From Micromonospora sp. DSM 45708 (lineage in GTDB: Bacteria > Actinomycetota > Actinomycetes > Mycobacteriales > Micromonosporaceae): 64,000 nt of DNA. Under the pieces are notes generated by a model. It did not search any database. It saw only the letters and a program-made list of their open reading frames with translations, and was not told where the DNA came from. The DNA is taken from NCBI RefSeq assembly GCF_039566955.1, contig NZ_CP154796.1, positions 4,836,001 through 4,900,000 on the forward strand, read 5' to 3'. Made by a program: the position numbers and the translations under genes. Positions 1 to 11,129 of this stretch are shown here, in pieces; position 1 is the first letter of the stretch, and each line of letters opens with the position of its first letter.

Positions 1-628
1 GGGTGGCGTACTCCGGGGCGGGCAGGTTGACCGCGCCCGGCACGTGCCCGGCGACCGGGTCGACCGGCTCGGTCTCGCCCCGGTAGCGCGGGGCGGCCCG
101 CACGTCGAGCAGCACCGCGTCGTCGGCGGCGGCGAGCCGGGCGGCCTGCCCGGCGTCGAGCACCGGCAGCCCGCCCGGGGTGACCGTCACGTCGCCGGGC
201 GCCGGGGTGGGCGTCGCGGTGTCCACCGGCAGGCCGGCGGCGACCCAGGCCGGGAAGCCGCCGTGCAGCACCCGGACCGCGCGGTGCCCCGCCCAGCGCA
301 GCGTCCACCAGGCCCGGGCGGCGGACATGCCGTCGCCGCCGTCGTACACCACCACCGGGTGACCGGCGCGGACGCCGGCGGCCCGCAGCGCGGCCTGCAA
401 CGCGGCGGGGTCGGGCAGCGGGTGCCGACCGGCGGCGCCCGGCGGCCCGCACAGCTCGGTGTCCAGGTCGACGAAGACGGCACCGGGCAGGTGGCCGGCG
501 GCGTGGTCGTCGCGGCCGGGCGGACCGACCAGCCGCCAGCGGACGTCGAGCAGGACGGGCGGGTCGGCGCGGTCGAGTTCGGCGGCGAGCCGGTCCGGCT
601 CGACCAACAGCTCTGCGGTTCCGGACAT
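1..628 (-). CDS. sseA: Rhodanese-family sulfurtransferase (3-mercaptopyruvate/thiosulfate type), 3' part missing
   Basis: The reading frame opens at an ATG at 626-628 and runs off the left edge with about 209 codons and no stop. The protein starts MSGTAELLVEPDRLAAEL and shows a first rhodanese domain (LLDVRW, DHAAGHLPGAVFVDLD, VVVYDGGDGMSAARAWW, VLHGGFPAWVAAG). A second domain then begins (LLDVRA, GHVPGAVNLPAPEY). In two-domain members the first domain is structural and the catalytic Cys sits in the second; that part lies outside the window. The usual role is transfer of sulfane sulfur from 3-mercaptopyruvate or thiosulfate to an acceptor in the cytosol. No strong ribosome-binding site precedes the ATG. 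It is divergent from the iron regulator gene, about 100 bp apart. The choice between mercaptopyruvate and thiosulfate as donor cannot be made without the catalytic loop. Confidence 0.85.
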   Translation of the reverse strand, partial: MSGTAELLVEPDRLAAELDRADPPVLLDVRWRLVGPPGRDDHAAGHLPGAVFVDLDTELCGPPGAAGRHPLPDPAALQAALRAAGVRAGHPVVVYDGGDGMSAARAWWTLRWAGHRAVRVLHGGFPAWVAAGLPVDTATPTPAPGDVTVTPGGLPVLDAGQAARLAAADDAVLLDVRAAPRYRGETEPVDPVAGHVPGAVNLPAPEYAT

Positions 629-726
629 GCGACCCAGTCAACACCATCCCGCCATCGACCTCCCGCTTCGCCTGCGGTGGAGCGTCGGTGGTTACGGGTA
701 GCATCGGACGCCGGGAGGCCGCTGAC

Positions 727-1413
727 GTGAAGCACGACCTGGTTGACACGACCGAGATGTACCTGCGCACCATCCTCGAGTTGGAGGAGGAGGGTGTGCC
801 GCCGCTGCGCGCCCGCATCGCCGAGCGGCTCCGGCAGAGCGGCCCGACCGTCAGCCAGACCGTCGCCCGGATGGAGCGCGACGGTCTGCTCACCGTCGAG
901 GGCGACCGGCACCTGACCCTCACCGCGCTGGGCCGCAACACCGCGGTCTCGGTGATGCGCAAGCACCGGCTGGCCGAGCTGCTGCTGGTCAACGTGATCG
1001 GGATGCCCTACGAGGAGGCCCACGAGGAGGCCTGCCGCTGGGAGCACGTGATGAGCGACGCGGTCGAGAAGCGGGTCTACGACCTGCTCAACCGCCCGAC
1101 CCGGTCGCCGTACGGCAACCCGATCCCGGGGCTGGAGGAGCTGGGCGACCCGGGCCAGCCGCCGACCGAGACCGTCGAGAGCGAGCGGAACCTGGCCTTC
1201 CCCGGCCTGTCCGGCTCGGTGGTGGTGCGGCGGATCTGCGAGAGCGTGCAGACCGACGCGGACGTGCTCCGGCAGTTGCACGCGGCGGGCGTCGACCCGG
1301 GCGCCACCGTCACCGTGGCGCAGGAGCGCGACGGCGTCTCCATCGACCGCTCCGGCGACCGGGTGCGGCTGCCCCGCGAGGTGGCCTCCCGCGTCTTCGT
1401 CGCGGCCCGCTGA
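727..1413 (+). CDS. ideR: Iron-dependent repressor of the DtxR/IdeR family
   Basis: A 228-residue metal-dependent repressor that closely matches the IdeR/DtxR pattern from VDTTEMYLRTI onward. Residues 1-75 form the winged helix (LRARIAERL, SGPTVSQTVARMERDGLL). The dimerisation/metal-binding domain follows, with ligands M11, C103, E106 and H107 (in EEACRWEHVMS) and the ancillary H80, matching DtxR numbering by one residue. A C-terminal SH3-like domain covers about 150-228. With Fe(II) bound, such proteins repress siderophore and iron-uptake genes and activate storage genes. The GTG at 727 is chosen because GGGAGG lies 8 bp upstream and homologues begin at this point; an in-frame upstream ATG at 688 would add residues unlike the family. 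It converges on the lipoprotein gene with only 13 bp between. Confidence 0.93.
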   Translation: MKHDLVDTTEMYLRTILELEEEGVPPLRARIAERLRQSGPTVSQTVARMERDGLLTVEGDRHLTLTALGRNTAVSVMRKHRLAELLLVNVIGMPYEEAHEEACRWEHVMSDAVEKRVYDLLNRPTRSPYGNPIPGLEELGDPGQPPTETVESERNLAFPGLSGSVVVRRICESVQTDADVLRQLHAAGVDPGATVTVAQERDGVSIDRSGDRVRLPREVASRVFVAAR

Positions 1414-1426
1414 CGGGCCGGCCGGC

Positions 1427-1978
1427 TCACAACTGCCGGGTGTCGATCACCTTGGCCAGCGCGACCAGCTTGCCGGTCGCCTGCGCCACCTCCGCCGGGG
1501 CGGTGCCCTCGGGGCTGGTCCAGCGCAGGCTGGCGAGGCGGTCCTCGGCGGCCAGCCAGCCCACCTCGGCGACCGGGCCGGCGTTCGCGGTCTTCGGCAG
1601 CGTCCGCCGGTAGGCGATCTTGCCGAGCTTGGTGACCTTCGTCGCCCCGCCCGGCTGCACGTCGGCGGCGAACGTCGCCGCGTCGATCGACGTGTCGGTC
1701 ACCGCGAGCGTCAGTTCCGGCAGCACCGCGCCCTGGGCGCGGACCACGCACGTGTGCGTGTCGCCCTGGTCGGTGGCGGCGGCCACGTCGAACGTGCCGC
1801 CGGTGTGCGCGGCGATCACCGCGAAGTCGAGCAGCCGGCACGCCCCGCCGGACGAGGCGGCGGCGACCTCGGTCACGGGCGGCGGGGCCGCCGGCACGGC
1901 CACCGGGGACCTGTCGTCGGCGCAGCCGGCGGCGAGCAGGACGGCCGAGACGGCCAGCCAGGTACTACGGGCACGCAC
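1427..1978 (-). CDS. Secreted lipoprotein of unknown function
   Basis: A 183-residue protein starting at GTG 1978 (VRARSTWLAVSAVLLAAGC), with GGAGG 8 bp upstream. The N-terminus is a lipoprotein signal peptide with lipobox LAAGC, so it should be diacylated on Cys and anchored outside the membrane. The mature part has a short Pro/Ala linker and then a compact domain with a second Cys (ACRLLD) and a third (HTCVVRA) that could form a disulfide. The layout resembles the DUF3558-type lipoproteins common in actinobacteria, but I cannot name a function. A longer in-frame ORF reaching 2110 is unlikely because its added residues are low-complexity and would bury the signal peptide. Confidence 0.75.
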   Translation of the reverse strand: MRARSTWLAVSAVLLAAGCADDRSPVAVPAAPPPVTEVAAASSGGACRLLDFAVIAAHTGGTFDVAAATDQGDTHTCVVRAQGAVLPELTLAVTDTSIDAATFAADVQPGGATKVTKLGKIAYRRTLPKTANAGPVAEVGWLAAEDRLASLRWTSPEGTAPAEVAQATGKLVALAKVIDTRQL

Positions 1979-2064
1979 GGGAAGACCTCCGCGGTCGGCG
2001 GCGGGGCCGGCCCGCCGGAGTTCCGTCGGACACCGTACGGCGCGGACGACAGGGACGGAAGGCC

Positions 2065-2298
2065 CTAATCGGCCACGTACGGACAGTGCCGGCACCCTCG
2101 CCCGCAGCACGTCCCGCGCCGGGCCAGGAACCCGGCGCTGAGCACGAAGAGCCCGGTCTCCGGGTCGAGGTAGCCGGCCTCCCCGGCGGCCAGCGCGGCG
2201 GCGTGCGCCGCGAGGATCCGCTCCCGCCCGGGATGCCCCGGCGCCAGCCGCGACGGGTGCGGCTCGGTCAACGGCCGGTCCGCCAGCTCGTCACTCAC
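2065..2298 (-). CDS. Small cysteine-rich protein, DUF5522 type
   Basis: A 77-residue protein read from GTG 2298 (VSDELADRPL). The family mark is the C-terminal CCGRGCRHCPY motif (four Cys and a His), which could bind a metal ion; the role is unknown. The middle (PGRERILAAHAAALAAGEAGYLDPETGLFVLSAGFLARRG) is the conserved domain that places the motif at the end of the chain. An upstream extension to 2364 would read through the GGGGCCCC repeats and is rejected. It follows the asparaginase gene on the same strand after 71 bp. Confidence 0.7.
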   Translation of the reverse strand: MSDELADRPLTEPHPSRLAPGHPGRERILAAHAAALAAGEAGYLDPETGLFVLSAGFLARRGTCCGRGCRHCPYVAD

Positions 2299-2309
2299 CG
2301 CTGGAGTGT

Positions 2310-2358
2310 AAGGAGGGGCCCCTTCTTGACGTTCTCCGCATAGGTGGGGCCCCTTCTC
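2310..2358. repeat. Two near-palindromic GGGGCCCC elements
   Basis: Two copies of an 18-bp near-palindrome lie 31 bp apart between the asparaginase stop and the DUF5522 start: AAGGAGGGGCCCCTTCTT at 2310-2327 and TAGGTGGGGCCCCTTCTC at 2341-2358. A related, longer hairpin with the same AAGGAGGGCCCC beginning lies after the cellulase gene (23645-23689). The pair may fold into a terminator-like structure, or be an interspersed repeat of this lineage. Function is inferred only from position. Confidence 0.6.
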
Positions 2359-2369
2359 AAACACACCTC

Positions 2370-3347
2370 TCAGCCGTGCAGCGCGAACGCCTCCGCGACC
2401 GCCGCACGGTCGGCCCCGGCGGCGAGCAGCAGCCGCAGCAGCACCTTCGCCTTGTACGGGTCGAGCAACCCGCCGTCGACCAGCCCGCGCCGCCGCAGGT
2501 CCCGCTCCGAGCCGACCGCGCCGTAGGTGTCCCGCAGCACCGACCCGGCGCCGGTGCGCGACGTCAGCACCACCGGCATCCGCCCGGCCAGCGCGCCCAG
2601 CGCCGGGGCGAACGCCGGCGGCACGTGCCCCACCCCGAACCCGGCCACCACCAACCCGTCCCGGCCGGCGGCGACCGCGTCGAGCAGCGCCACGTCGTCG
2701 TCGAGCGTGACCGGGTGCAGCGCCACCCGGGTGGCGGCCAGCCGGTCGCGGTCCACCGCCGGCAGCGGCACGAGCCGAGGCGGCCGGGTGAGCACCCGTA
2801 CCCGCCCCTCGATCACGTGCCCGAGCGGCCCGGCGTTGGGCGAGACGAACGTGCCCGTACTGGTGCTGTGGGTCTTGCGCACGAACCGCGCGGCGTGGAT
2901 CTCGTCGTTCATCGCGACCAGCACGCCGAGGTCCCGCGCGGCCGGCGCAGCCGCGACCCGGGCCGCCGCGAGCAGGTTCGCCGGCCCGTCCGGGCCGGCC
3001 AGCGTCGGGTTGCGCATCGCGCCGGTGAACACCAGCGGCGCGGCGCGCGACCAGACCAGGTCGGCCAGGAACGCGGTCTCCTCCAGCGTGTCGGTGCCCT
3101 GGGTGACCACCACGCCGGTCGCCCCGCCGTCGACCGCTTCGGCCGCCGCGTCCACCAGGTCGAGGATCTGCCGGTACGCGAGCGCGGCGCTGGGCACCGC
3201 CTCGACGTCGCGCACGTCGAGCGGGACGTCGGCGAGCCCGGGTACGGTGGCGGTGAGGTCGGCGCCGGTGAGCCGGGTGACCACTCCCCCGTCGCCGGCA
3301 CCGGCCATCGCGATGGTCCCGCCGAGGGTGAACAGCGCGATGCTCAC
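2370..3347 (-). CDS. ansA: L-asparaginase
   Basis: A 325-residue asparaginase/glutaminase-family enzyme that hydrolyses L-asparagine to aspartate and ammonia. The first catalytic Thr is T11 in FTLGGTIA, and the second motif VTQGTDTLEET carries T85 and D86. The family's MRNPTLAGPDGPANLLAAARVA stretch, with the substrate-contact region HSTSTGTFVSP after it, is intact. No signal peptide is visible, so it is probably cytosolic. The GTG start at 3347 overlaps the upstream methyltransferase stop by 4 bp (GTGA), which implies translational coupling. The length is normal for the bacterial type. Confidence 0.9.
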   Translation of the reverse strand: MSIALFTLGGTIAMAGAGDGGVVTRLTGADLTATVPGLADVPLDVRDVEAVPSAALAYRQILDLVDAAAEAVDGGATGVVVTQGTDTLEETAFLADLVWSRAAPLVFTGAMRNPTLAGPDGPANLLAAARVAAAPAARDLGVLVAMNDEIHAARFVRKTHSTSTGTFVSPNAGPLGHVIEGRVRVLTRPPRLVPLPAVDRDRLAATRVALHPVTLDDDVALLDAVAAGRDGLVVAGFGVGHVPPAFAPALGALAGRMPVVLTSRTGAGSVLRDTYGAVGSERDLRRRGLVDGGLLDPYKAKVLLRLLLAAGADRAAVAEAFALHG

Positions 3348-3985
3348 CGGCCGGCCCGCTGGGCGAGCAGGAATGCCTGCGGCTGGCGCTCGGCGCCGAC
3401 CGGTTCGCGGACCAGGGTGGCCCGCACGGGCAGCCCGGCGGCGCCGAGCTGGGCGGCCAGCCGCTCCGGCGACAACCAGTGCACGTCGAGGCGGACCGGG
3501 TGGCCGTATGCCTGCTCCCGCCGGTCGAGCCGGTCGCCGGCCTTCACCGCGAGCAGCAGGTGCCCGCCGGGAGCGAGCACCCGGTGGAAGCCGGCGAACA
3601 CGTCGGGCAGCAACTCCGGCGGCAGGTGGATGATCGAGTACCAGGCGACCAGCCCGGCCAGCGACGCGTCCGGAGCGGTCAGCTCCGTCATCGAGCCGAC
3701 GTCGAAGCGCAGCTCCGGATGGGTGCGGCGGGCCACCGCCACCATGCCCGGGGACAGGTCGACGCCGGCGATGTCGAGCCCGAGGCGGCCCAGGTGGGCG
3801 GTCACCCGGCCGGTGCCACAGCCGACCTCCAGCACCGGTCGGCCCGGCCCGACCGTCTCGGTGAACGCGGTCAGCAGCGCCCGGTCCAGCGGCGGCTCCA
3901 CCACCTCGGGCAGCAGCCTCGCGTAGTCGACGGCGACGGTGTCGTAGGCGGCACGGATCTCGGTCAGCCAGCGCGGTTCGGCCAC
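3344..3985 (-). CDS. Class I SAM-dependent methyltransferase
   Basis: A 213-residue methyltransferase with the SAM-binding glycine motif VLEVGCGTGRV at residues 51-61, an acidic second motif (IAGVDLSPGM) and the post-motif PGGHLLLAVKAG. The substrate is unknown; the generic fold occurs in small-molecule and tRNA methyltransferases. The GTG at 3985 starts VAEPRWLTEIRAAYD. The longer ORF to 4078 would translate a strong inverted repeat (4038-4093) and is rejected. It is translationally coupled to the asparaginase gene (4-bp overlap), a pairing with no obvious metabolic logic. Confidence 0.82.
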   Translation of the reverse strand: MAEPRWLTEIRAAYDTVAVDYARLLPEVVEPPLDRALLTAFTETVGPGRPVLEVGCGTGRVTAHLGRLGLDIAGVDLSPGMVAVARRTHPELRFDVGSMTELTAPDASLAGLVAWYSIIHLPPELLPDVFAGFHRVLAPGGHLLLAVKAGDRLDRREQAYGHPVRLDVHWLSPERLAAQLGAAGLPVRATLVREPVGAERQPQAFLLAQRAGR

Positions 3986-4037
3986 GCCCGCGACCCTAGC
4001 CCTGCCGCCACCCCACCCACCCACCCGGCCCATGCCC

Positions 4038-4093
4038 GCTTTCACGGAAAGCGTGGTCATTCGGGCCCGGATGGCCACGCTTTCCGTGAAAGC
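4038..4093. terminator. Long inverted repeat with CACGGAAA ends
   Basis: Arms of 23 bp (4038-4060 and 4071-4093), with one position that stays paired as G-U in RNA, surround a 10-base loop. The outer arm reads GCTTTCACGGAAAGCG and the loop is TCGGGCCCGG. It lies 24 bp past the hydrolase stop (read leftward) and before the methyltransferase start, so it is most likely a transcription terminator without a U-tract. It shares its outer CACGGAAA/TTTCCGTG ends with three other hairpins in the window. Confidence 0.75.
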
Positions 4094-4117
4094 GCGGCGG
4101 TGGGGGATGGGGGTGGG

Positions 4118-5560
4118 CTAGTTGCCGGGCAGGCCACCGGGTGTCCGAAGGCGCTCCAGCCAGGCGGTGAACTCGTCGGGCCGCTCGAACAGCGAGCGGT
4201 GGCCGGCGCGCGGGATCACCAGGTGGTCCTTGCGGGGGGCCTGGAGCTGCGCGTACCACTCGTCGAACAGGCGCAGCCGGCCCGGCACCTCCTGCGCGCC
4301 GTCGACGAAGTACGCCGGGACCGCGAGTCGCCGGACGGCACGCCGGAAGTCGAGGTCCTGGAGCCGGGGATAGAGCACGTCCCAGCCGTCGAGGAAACCG
4401 AACAGGTGCGCCTTCTCCAGCGGGCTGTATTCCGGCACGCCCAGGTTGCCGACCGCGCCGGTCTCGTCCTCGCCGGCGCCGGCCCGGTCGACCGGGAACG
4501 CCCCGGCCTCGTTGGTCAGCAACGGCTCGTACGCCCAGATGTCGCGGTAGGGCGGTGGGCCCTGCGCGGTCATCCGGTCGGCGAGCGCCGTGCGGCCGGT
4601 GCGACGGGCCCAGGCGACGGTGTCGGCGTACTGGCTACGGTCGGCCTCGCGCAGGCTGACCACCTGGCCCACGCCGACGTAGCTGGCGAACAGCTCGGGG
4701 TGCCGTTGCACGGCGAGCAGACCCGCGGTGGTGCCGCCGGAGTGGGCGACCAGGTGGATGCGGTCCCGGCCGAAGCGCTGTCGCAGGTGGCGGGCCACCG
4801 CGACCAGGTCGTCGACCTCGTCGTCGAGCCGCCAGTCGGCCGGAGCGCGGAACGCCGACCAGGAACGCGGGCCGCCGGCCCGGTCCCAGACCGCGACCAC
4901 GAAACGCCGCTCCAGGGCGGACAGGTGTCGACGGACCGCGCCGACCTCGGAGCCGCCGGGCGGGCCGGGCACCACCAGCAGCACCGGGGCGCTCCGGTCC
5001 GTACCCCGGATCAGCAGGCCCAACTCGCGGCCGGCGGAGTCGACGGTGTCGAACCGGGCGATCCCGCCGGGGACCGGGTCGGTGCGGCCCGGCACCGCCG
5101 CGCCGACGGTGACCAGCGCGAGCAGCGCGGCGAGCAGGCCGACGCCCACCCGGCCCAGCCAGCGGGGCACCGGCCGGCGCGGCGTCGAGGCGGCGAGGCG
5201 GCGGGCCAGGCCGGCGCCGTAGGCGGAGCCCACCAGCAGCGGCAGCAGCGTGAGGAGCCCGTGCACGCCCCGGCCGGCGAGCAGTGCGGCGACACCGAGG
5301 CCGGTGAGGTGGGGCCGGTCGACGGTGGGCCCGCGCAGGCGCAGCCGGGTCAGCTCGACGGCGAGCGCGAAGAACACCGGCGCGGCGAGCATGGCCCAGC
5401 GGGACCGGCTGAGCGCGCCGGCGGCCAGCCCGACGGCGAGGCTCACCCCGACGGAGACGAGCGCCGTGCCGACCGTGCCGGGGCCGCGCGGGGTCCACCA
5501 GCCGGCGAACACGCCCCAGAGCAGCGGCGACGCAGCCGCGAGGAGGACCCGAAGGCGCAT
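4118..5560 (-). CDS. Membrane-anchored alpha/beta hydrolase
   Basis: A 480-residue protein in two parts. Residues 1-155 carry four or five hydrophobic segments (about 5-22, 30-50, 57-70, 86-115 and 136-156). Residues about 165-480 form an alpha/beta-hydrolase with the oxyanion region LVVPGPPGGSE, the nucleophile elbow VAHSGGT (Ser274) and a late His in RAGHRSLFERPDEF. The PGPPGGSE and WDRAGG pattern resembles prolyl-aminopeptidase-like hydrolases, but the substrate is not known. The topology would place the hydrolase just outside or inside the membrane depending on the number of spans. It starts at ATG 5560 and is divergent from a lipoprotein gene across 167 bp. Confidence 0.8.
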   Translation of the reverse strand: MRLRVLLAAASPLLWGVFAGWWTPRGPGTVGTALVSVGVSLAVGLAAGALSRSRWAMLAAPVFFALAVELTRLRLRGPTVDRPHLTGLGVAALLAGRGVHGLLTLLPLLVGSAYGAGLARRLAASTPRRPVPRWLGRVGVGLLAALLALVTVGAAVPGRTDPVPGGIARFDTVDSAGRELGLLIRGTDRSAPVLLVVPGPPGGSEVGAVRRHLSALERRFVVAVWDRAGGPRSWSAFRAPADWRLDDEVDDLVAVARHLRQRFGRDRIHLVAHSGGTTAGLLAVQRHPELFASYVGVGQVVSLREADRSQYADTVAWARRTGRTALADRMTAQGPPPYRDIWAYEPLLTNEAGAFPVDRAGAGEDETGAVGNLGVPEYSPLEKAHLFGFLDGWDVLYPRLQDLDFRRAVRRLAVPAYFVDGAQEVPGRLRLFDEWYAQLQAPRKDHLVIPRAGHRSLFERPDEFTAWLERLRTPGGLPGN

Positions 5561-5727
5561 GACGATCTCCCTCCGTCGGGACCGTCCACGGTAGTCACCG
5601 CGGCAACGCCGCGTGTTCCCGTCGCCACGAGAGGTAGGGGTGACCGCGGGGCGGGACGGGCCCCGGCACCGGACCCGGGGGTGGCGCGTCGCTGCTACGG
5701 TCCCCCGCGACCGTCCAAGGAGGACAG

Positions 5728-6261
5728 ATGACGAAATCGGCCGCCATGCTCGTGGTCACCGGTGCACTCCTGGCCACCGCCGGCTGCGCCGCCGACGAGA
5801 CAGCGGCGCCGGACGAGCTCCGCGACCCCTGCGCGCTGCTCCCGGCCGACCTGCTGACCCGACTCGCGCCCGGCGCGCAGCCCAGCGCTTCGGCGAACCT
5901 CGGCGAACGCAGCGGCTCGCGGGAGTGCGCGGTCGACCTGACCAGCGGCACCTCGATGCGTGGCGACCTCGTCGTCACGGTGGCCGTCGACGCCGAGGGC
6001 ATGTACGACGACCGGTGGCGACGGGACCGCTGCGCCCGGATCGCCGCCGACCCGACCGGTACCGGACCCGGTGACACCTCCTGCGTGGCGGTGCACCCCT
6101 GGGACGGCGGTGAGACCCGGTTCGACGGCTGGGCCTGGCGGGGCGACCACTACCAGGTGCGCGTCGCGTACCAGGTGGTCGAGCCCCGGACCCTGCCGGC
6201 CGGCGCGGAGGCCGACCTGCGCGGGGTGCTCGCCGCCGCGGTCGACGCGCTGCCGAACTGA
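5728..6261 (+). CDS. Secreted lipoprotein of unknown function
   Basis: A 177-residue protein with a clear signal peptide and lipobox (LLATAGC, lipidated Cys at position 20). AAGGAGG stands just before the ATG. The mature region begins DPCALLPADLLTRL and has three more Cys (SRECAVD, RDRCARIA, DTSCVAVH), so two disulfides are possible. The DPCALL opening resembles DUF3558-type actinobacterial lipoproteins; the same opening, in weaker form, occurs in the lipoprotein at 1427-1978. No enzyme motif is visible. Role unknown. Confidence 0.8.
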   Translation: MTKSAAMLVVTGALLATAGCAADETAAPDELRDPCALLPADLLTRLAPGAQPSASANLGERSGSRECAVDLTSGTSMRGDLVVTVAVDAEGMYDDRWRRDRCARIAADPTGTGPGDTSCVAVHPWDGGETRFDGWAWRGDHYQVRVAYQVVEPRTLPAGAEADLRGVLAAAVDALPN

Positions 6262-6276
6262 CGGGTCGCCTCGGCC

Positions 6277-7212
6277 TCAGCCGAACCAGGTGGCCGCCTG
6301 CCCGTGGCCCCGGGTCCAGGCGAGCGGGCGACCGTCGAGCGCGAGCACGTTGTGGAACCCGCCACCCGGCGGGTCGGGGATTCCCACCTGCGGCAGCACG
6401 GCCGGGTCCTCGTTGGCGAGCCAGTGCCCCGGCAGCGTCCGGACCAACTCGGTGAAGGCCGCCCGCCGGGCCGGCGGCACCTGGTAGAGCACCGAACTGT
6501 GGAAGACCACGAGCGTCGCGCCGGCCGGGGCGCGCGCCGCCAGCGCCGGCAGGTCGTCGACCAGGTCGCCGCGCAGCAGCAGCGGCGGCTCGGTCGCCGC
6601 GACCGCCGCCGCGGCGCGCAGCCGCTCCCGGCGGTGCGTGTGCTCCGGCCAGATCAGCGCGTCCAGCCAGGCCAGGTCCGCCGGGTCCGTGACGTCGAGC
6701 GGGTGCACGTCCAGCCCGGCCCGCCACACCACCTCCGGTCGCCGGTCCGGCGGGATGACGCCGGTGAGCGTGCAGTCGAGCACCGGCCCGCCGTCGCCGA
6801 CCAGCCGGTCGCCGTAGCGGTAGGCGTACCGGTCCGGGTAGAGGCACAGGCCGGCGGAGGCGCCCACCTCCAGCAGCGCCAACGGCTGCGGCAACGCGGC
6901 GAGCACCGGCAGCAGCACCGCGCAGCGGCCGGCCTCGTTGGTCTGCGTGGCCCGGACCCGCATCTGCGCCGCGATCTCCGGCCAGTGCGCCAGCACGTGC
7001 GCGCGGAACGCCGCCGGGTCGTCGACCGGGCCGCCGCGCAACCGGACCACGCCGAAGAGCAGGTTCGGCTGGCGCTTCGCCGGCGGCAGCGTGTCGAGCG
7101 ACGCGAGCAGCTCCGGGTCGCGTGCCACCGCCCGCGACAACCGCTCGTACGCCGGGGACACGCCGCGCGCCTCGCGGTCGGCGAACGCCCGGTAGGTGTC
7201 GGCGGTACTCAT
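6277..7212 (-). CDS. DUF2332 family protein
   Basis: A 311-residue protein starting MSTADTYRAFADREARGVSPAYERL at ATG 7212. This opening and the internal motifs (PPAKRQPNLLFGVVR, TQTNEAGRCAVLLPVL, LLEVGASAGLCLYPDRY, VVFHSSVLYQVP) mark the DUF2332 family. The GASAGL glycine turn recalls a Rossmann or methyltransferase-like fold, but no activity is established. A longer frame to 7281 lacks support. It lies downstream of nrdJ on the same strand, with a strong hairpin between them, so it is probably transcribed on its own. Confidence 0.82.
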   Translation of the reverse strand: MSTADTYRAFADREARGVSPAYERLSRAVARDPELLASLDTLPPAKRQPNLLFGVVRLRGGPVDDPAAFRAHVLAHWPEIAAQMRVRATQTNEAGRCAVLLPVLAALPQPLALLEVGASAGLCLYPDRYAYRYGDRLVGDGGPVLDCTLTGVIPPDRRPEVVWRAGLDVHPLDVTDPADLAWLDALIWPEHTHRRERLRAAAAVAATEPPLLLRGDLVDDLPALAARAPAGATLVVFHSSVLYQVPPARRAAFTELVRTLPGHWLANEDPAVLPQVGIPDPPGGGFHNVLALDGRPLAWTRGHGQAATWFG

Positions 7213-7365
7213 CCCCCGAGCATCGCAGCTCGCCGCCCGACCCGGGTCTGTGACCGTGCACACCCTCGGGCGGGGTCGCACACCCGGGCGTCCGAGTCGT
7301 TCCCGCCCTCAGCTCGACAGGGCCGTCGATCGACCCCGGTGCTCCTCGACGCGGAGCACGAACGC

Positions 7366-7401
7366 CGCGAGCGCGGCAGGGCAGGCCCTGCCGCGCTCGC
7401 G
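7366..7401 (-). terminator. Hairpin terminator after nrdJ
   Basis: A perfect 16-bp stem (7366-7381 with 7386-7401; arm CGCGAGCGCGGCAGGG) with a 4-base loop lies 12 bp past the nrdJ stop when read leftward. There is no long U-tract, as is usual in high-GC actinobacteria. Confidence 0.8.
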
Positions 7402-7413
7402 AAACGGGGAACC

Positions 7414-10278
<2,865 letters not shown>

Positions 10279-10345
10279 GCCCTCGCCCCCCTCGTCGGCG
10301 CGGTGACCCACCGCGCCTGGTCGAACCTGTCAGAAATCGGAGATG

Positions 10346-10846
10346 TCAGTTGATCGCGCCGGCGGCATCGGCCGTCGGCGTGCCGGCGCCCCCCCGGGCG
10401 CGCGCGGCGGCCCGCAGCGTCTCGATCTCGTGCTCGAAGTCGGCGAGCGAGTCGAACGACCGGTAGACGCTGGCGAACCGCAGGTAGGCCACCTCGTCGA
10501 GGTCACGCAGCGGGCCGAGGATGGCCAGGCCCACGTCGTGGCTGGGGATCTCCGCCGCCCCCTTGGCGCGTACGGTCTCCTCGACCTTCTGTGCCAGCAG
10601 CGCGATCGAGTCGTCGTCGACCGGCCGGCCCTGGCACGCCTTGCGCACCCCACCGATGATCTTGGTGCGGCTGAACGGCTCGGTCACCCCGCTGCGCTTG
10701 ACCACCGCGAGCACCGCCTCCTCGACGGTGGTGAACCGCTTGCCGCACTCCGGGCAGGACCGCCGCCGCCGGATGAGCTGGCCGTCGTCGGCCTCCCGCG
10801 AGTCGACCACCCGGGAGTCGGCGTGCCGGCAGTACGGACACCGCAT
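10346..10846 (-). CDS. nrdR: Transcriptional repressor NrdR
   Basis: A 166-residue repressor of ribonucleotide reductase genes. A zinc ribbon with C3, C6, C31 and C34 (MRCPYC and CPECGKRF) precedes the ATP-cone domain ([25 protein letters not shown]). The ATP cone senses ATP/dATP, so that repression follows nucleotide supply. The ATG at 10846 has GGAGG upstream and fits the family start; the longer frame to 10975 would run through its own promoter. It is first in the operon with nrdJ and divergent from lexA. Confidence 0.96.
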   Translation of the reverse strand: MRCPYCRHADSRVVDSREADDGQLIRRRRSCPECGKRFTTVEEAVLAVVKRSGVTEPFSRTKIIGGVRKACQGRPVDDDSIALLAQKVEETVRAKGAAEIPSHDVGLAILGPLRDLDEVAYLRFASVYRSFDSLADFEHEIETLRAAARARGGAGTPTADAAGAIN

Positions 10847-10967
10847 CGCCCGACCTCCTTCATCGACCACGGGCACACCTACCGACTCCCGGGCACGCGT
10901 CGACCCGGCGGAGTCATCGTGGATGACCGTCGCCGGATGTGCGGTGCGGGAGTGCGTTCGGTAGTGG

Positions 10968-11018
10968 AAACCCAACCTGTAGGCAACTTACGCCCATGTG
11001 ACTACTACATCTAGGGGT
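10968..11018 (-). promoter_or_regulatory. Candidate NrdR boxes before nrdRJ
   Basis: ACTACATCTAGGGGT (11004-11018), read leftward as ACCCCTAGATGTAGT, resembles NrdR boxes of other actinobacteria. A weaker related motif AACCCAACCTGTAGG lies at 10970-10984. Centres are about 35 bp apart, near the whole-turn spacing expected for paired NrdR sites. This would give autoregulation of nrdR-nrdJ. The assignment rests on resemblance and position. Confidence 0.5.
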
Positions 11019-11129
11019 TGACCGTATGCCGTCCCCCCAGCGAGGTCAAGTTGGCCGGCGTGTCCGGCGCGTCACCCGTCGAGGAACCCAACGGCGACCC
11101 GACGCCCCCGGTCACGGGGCGTCGGGATG

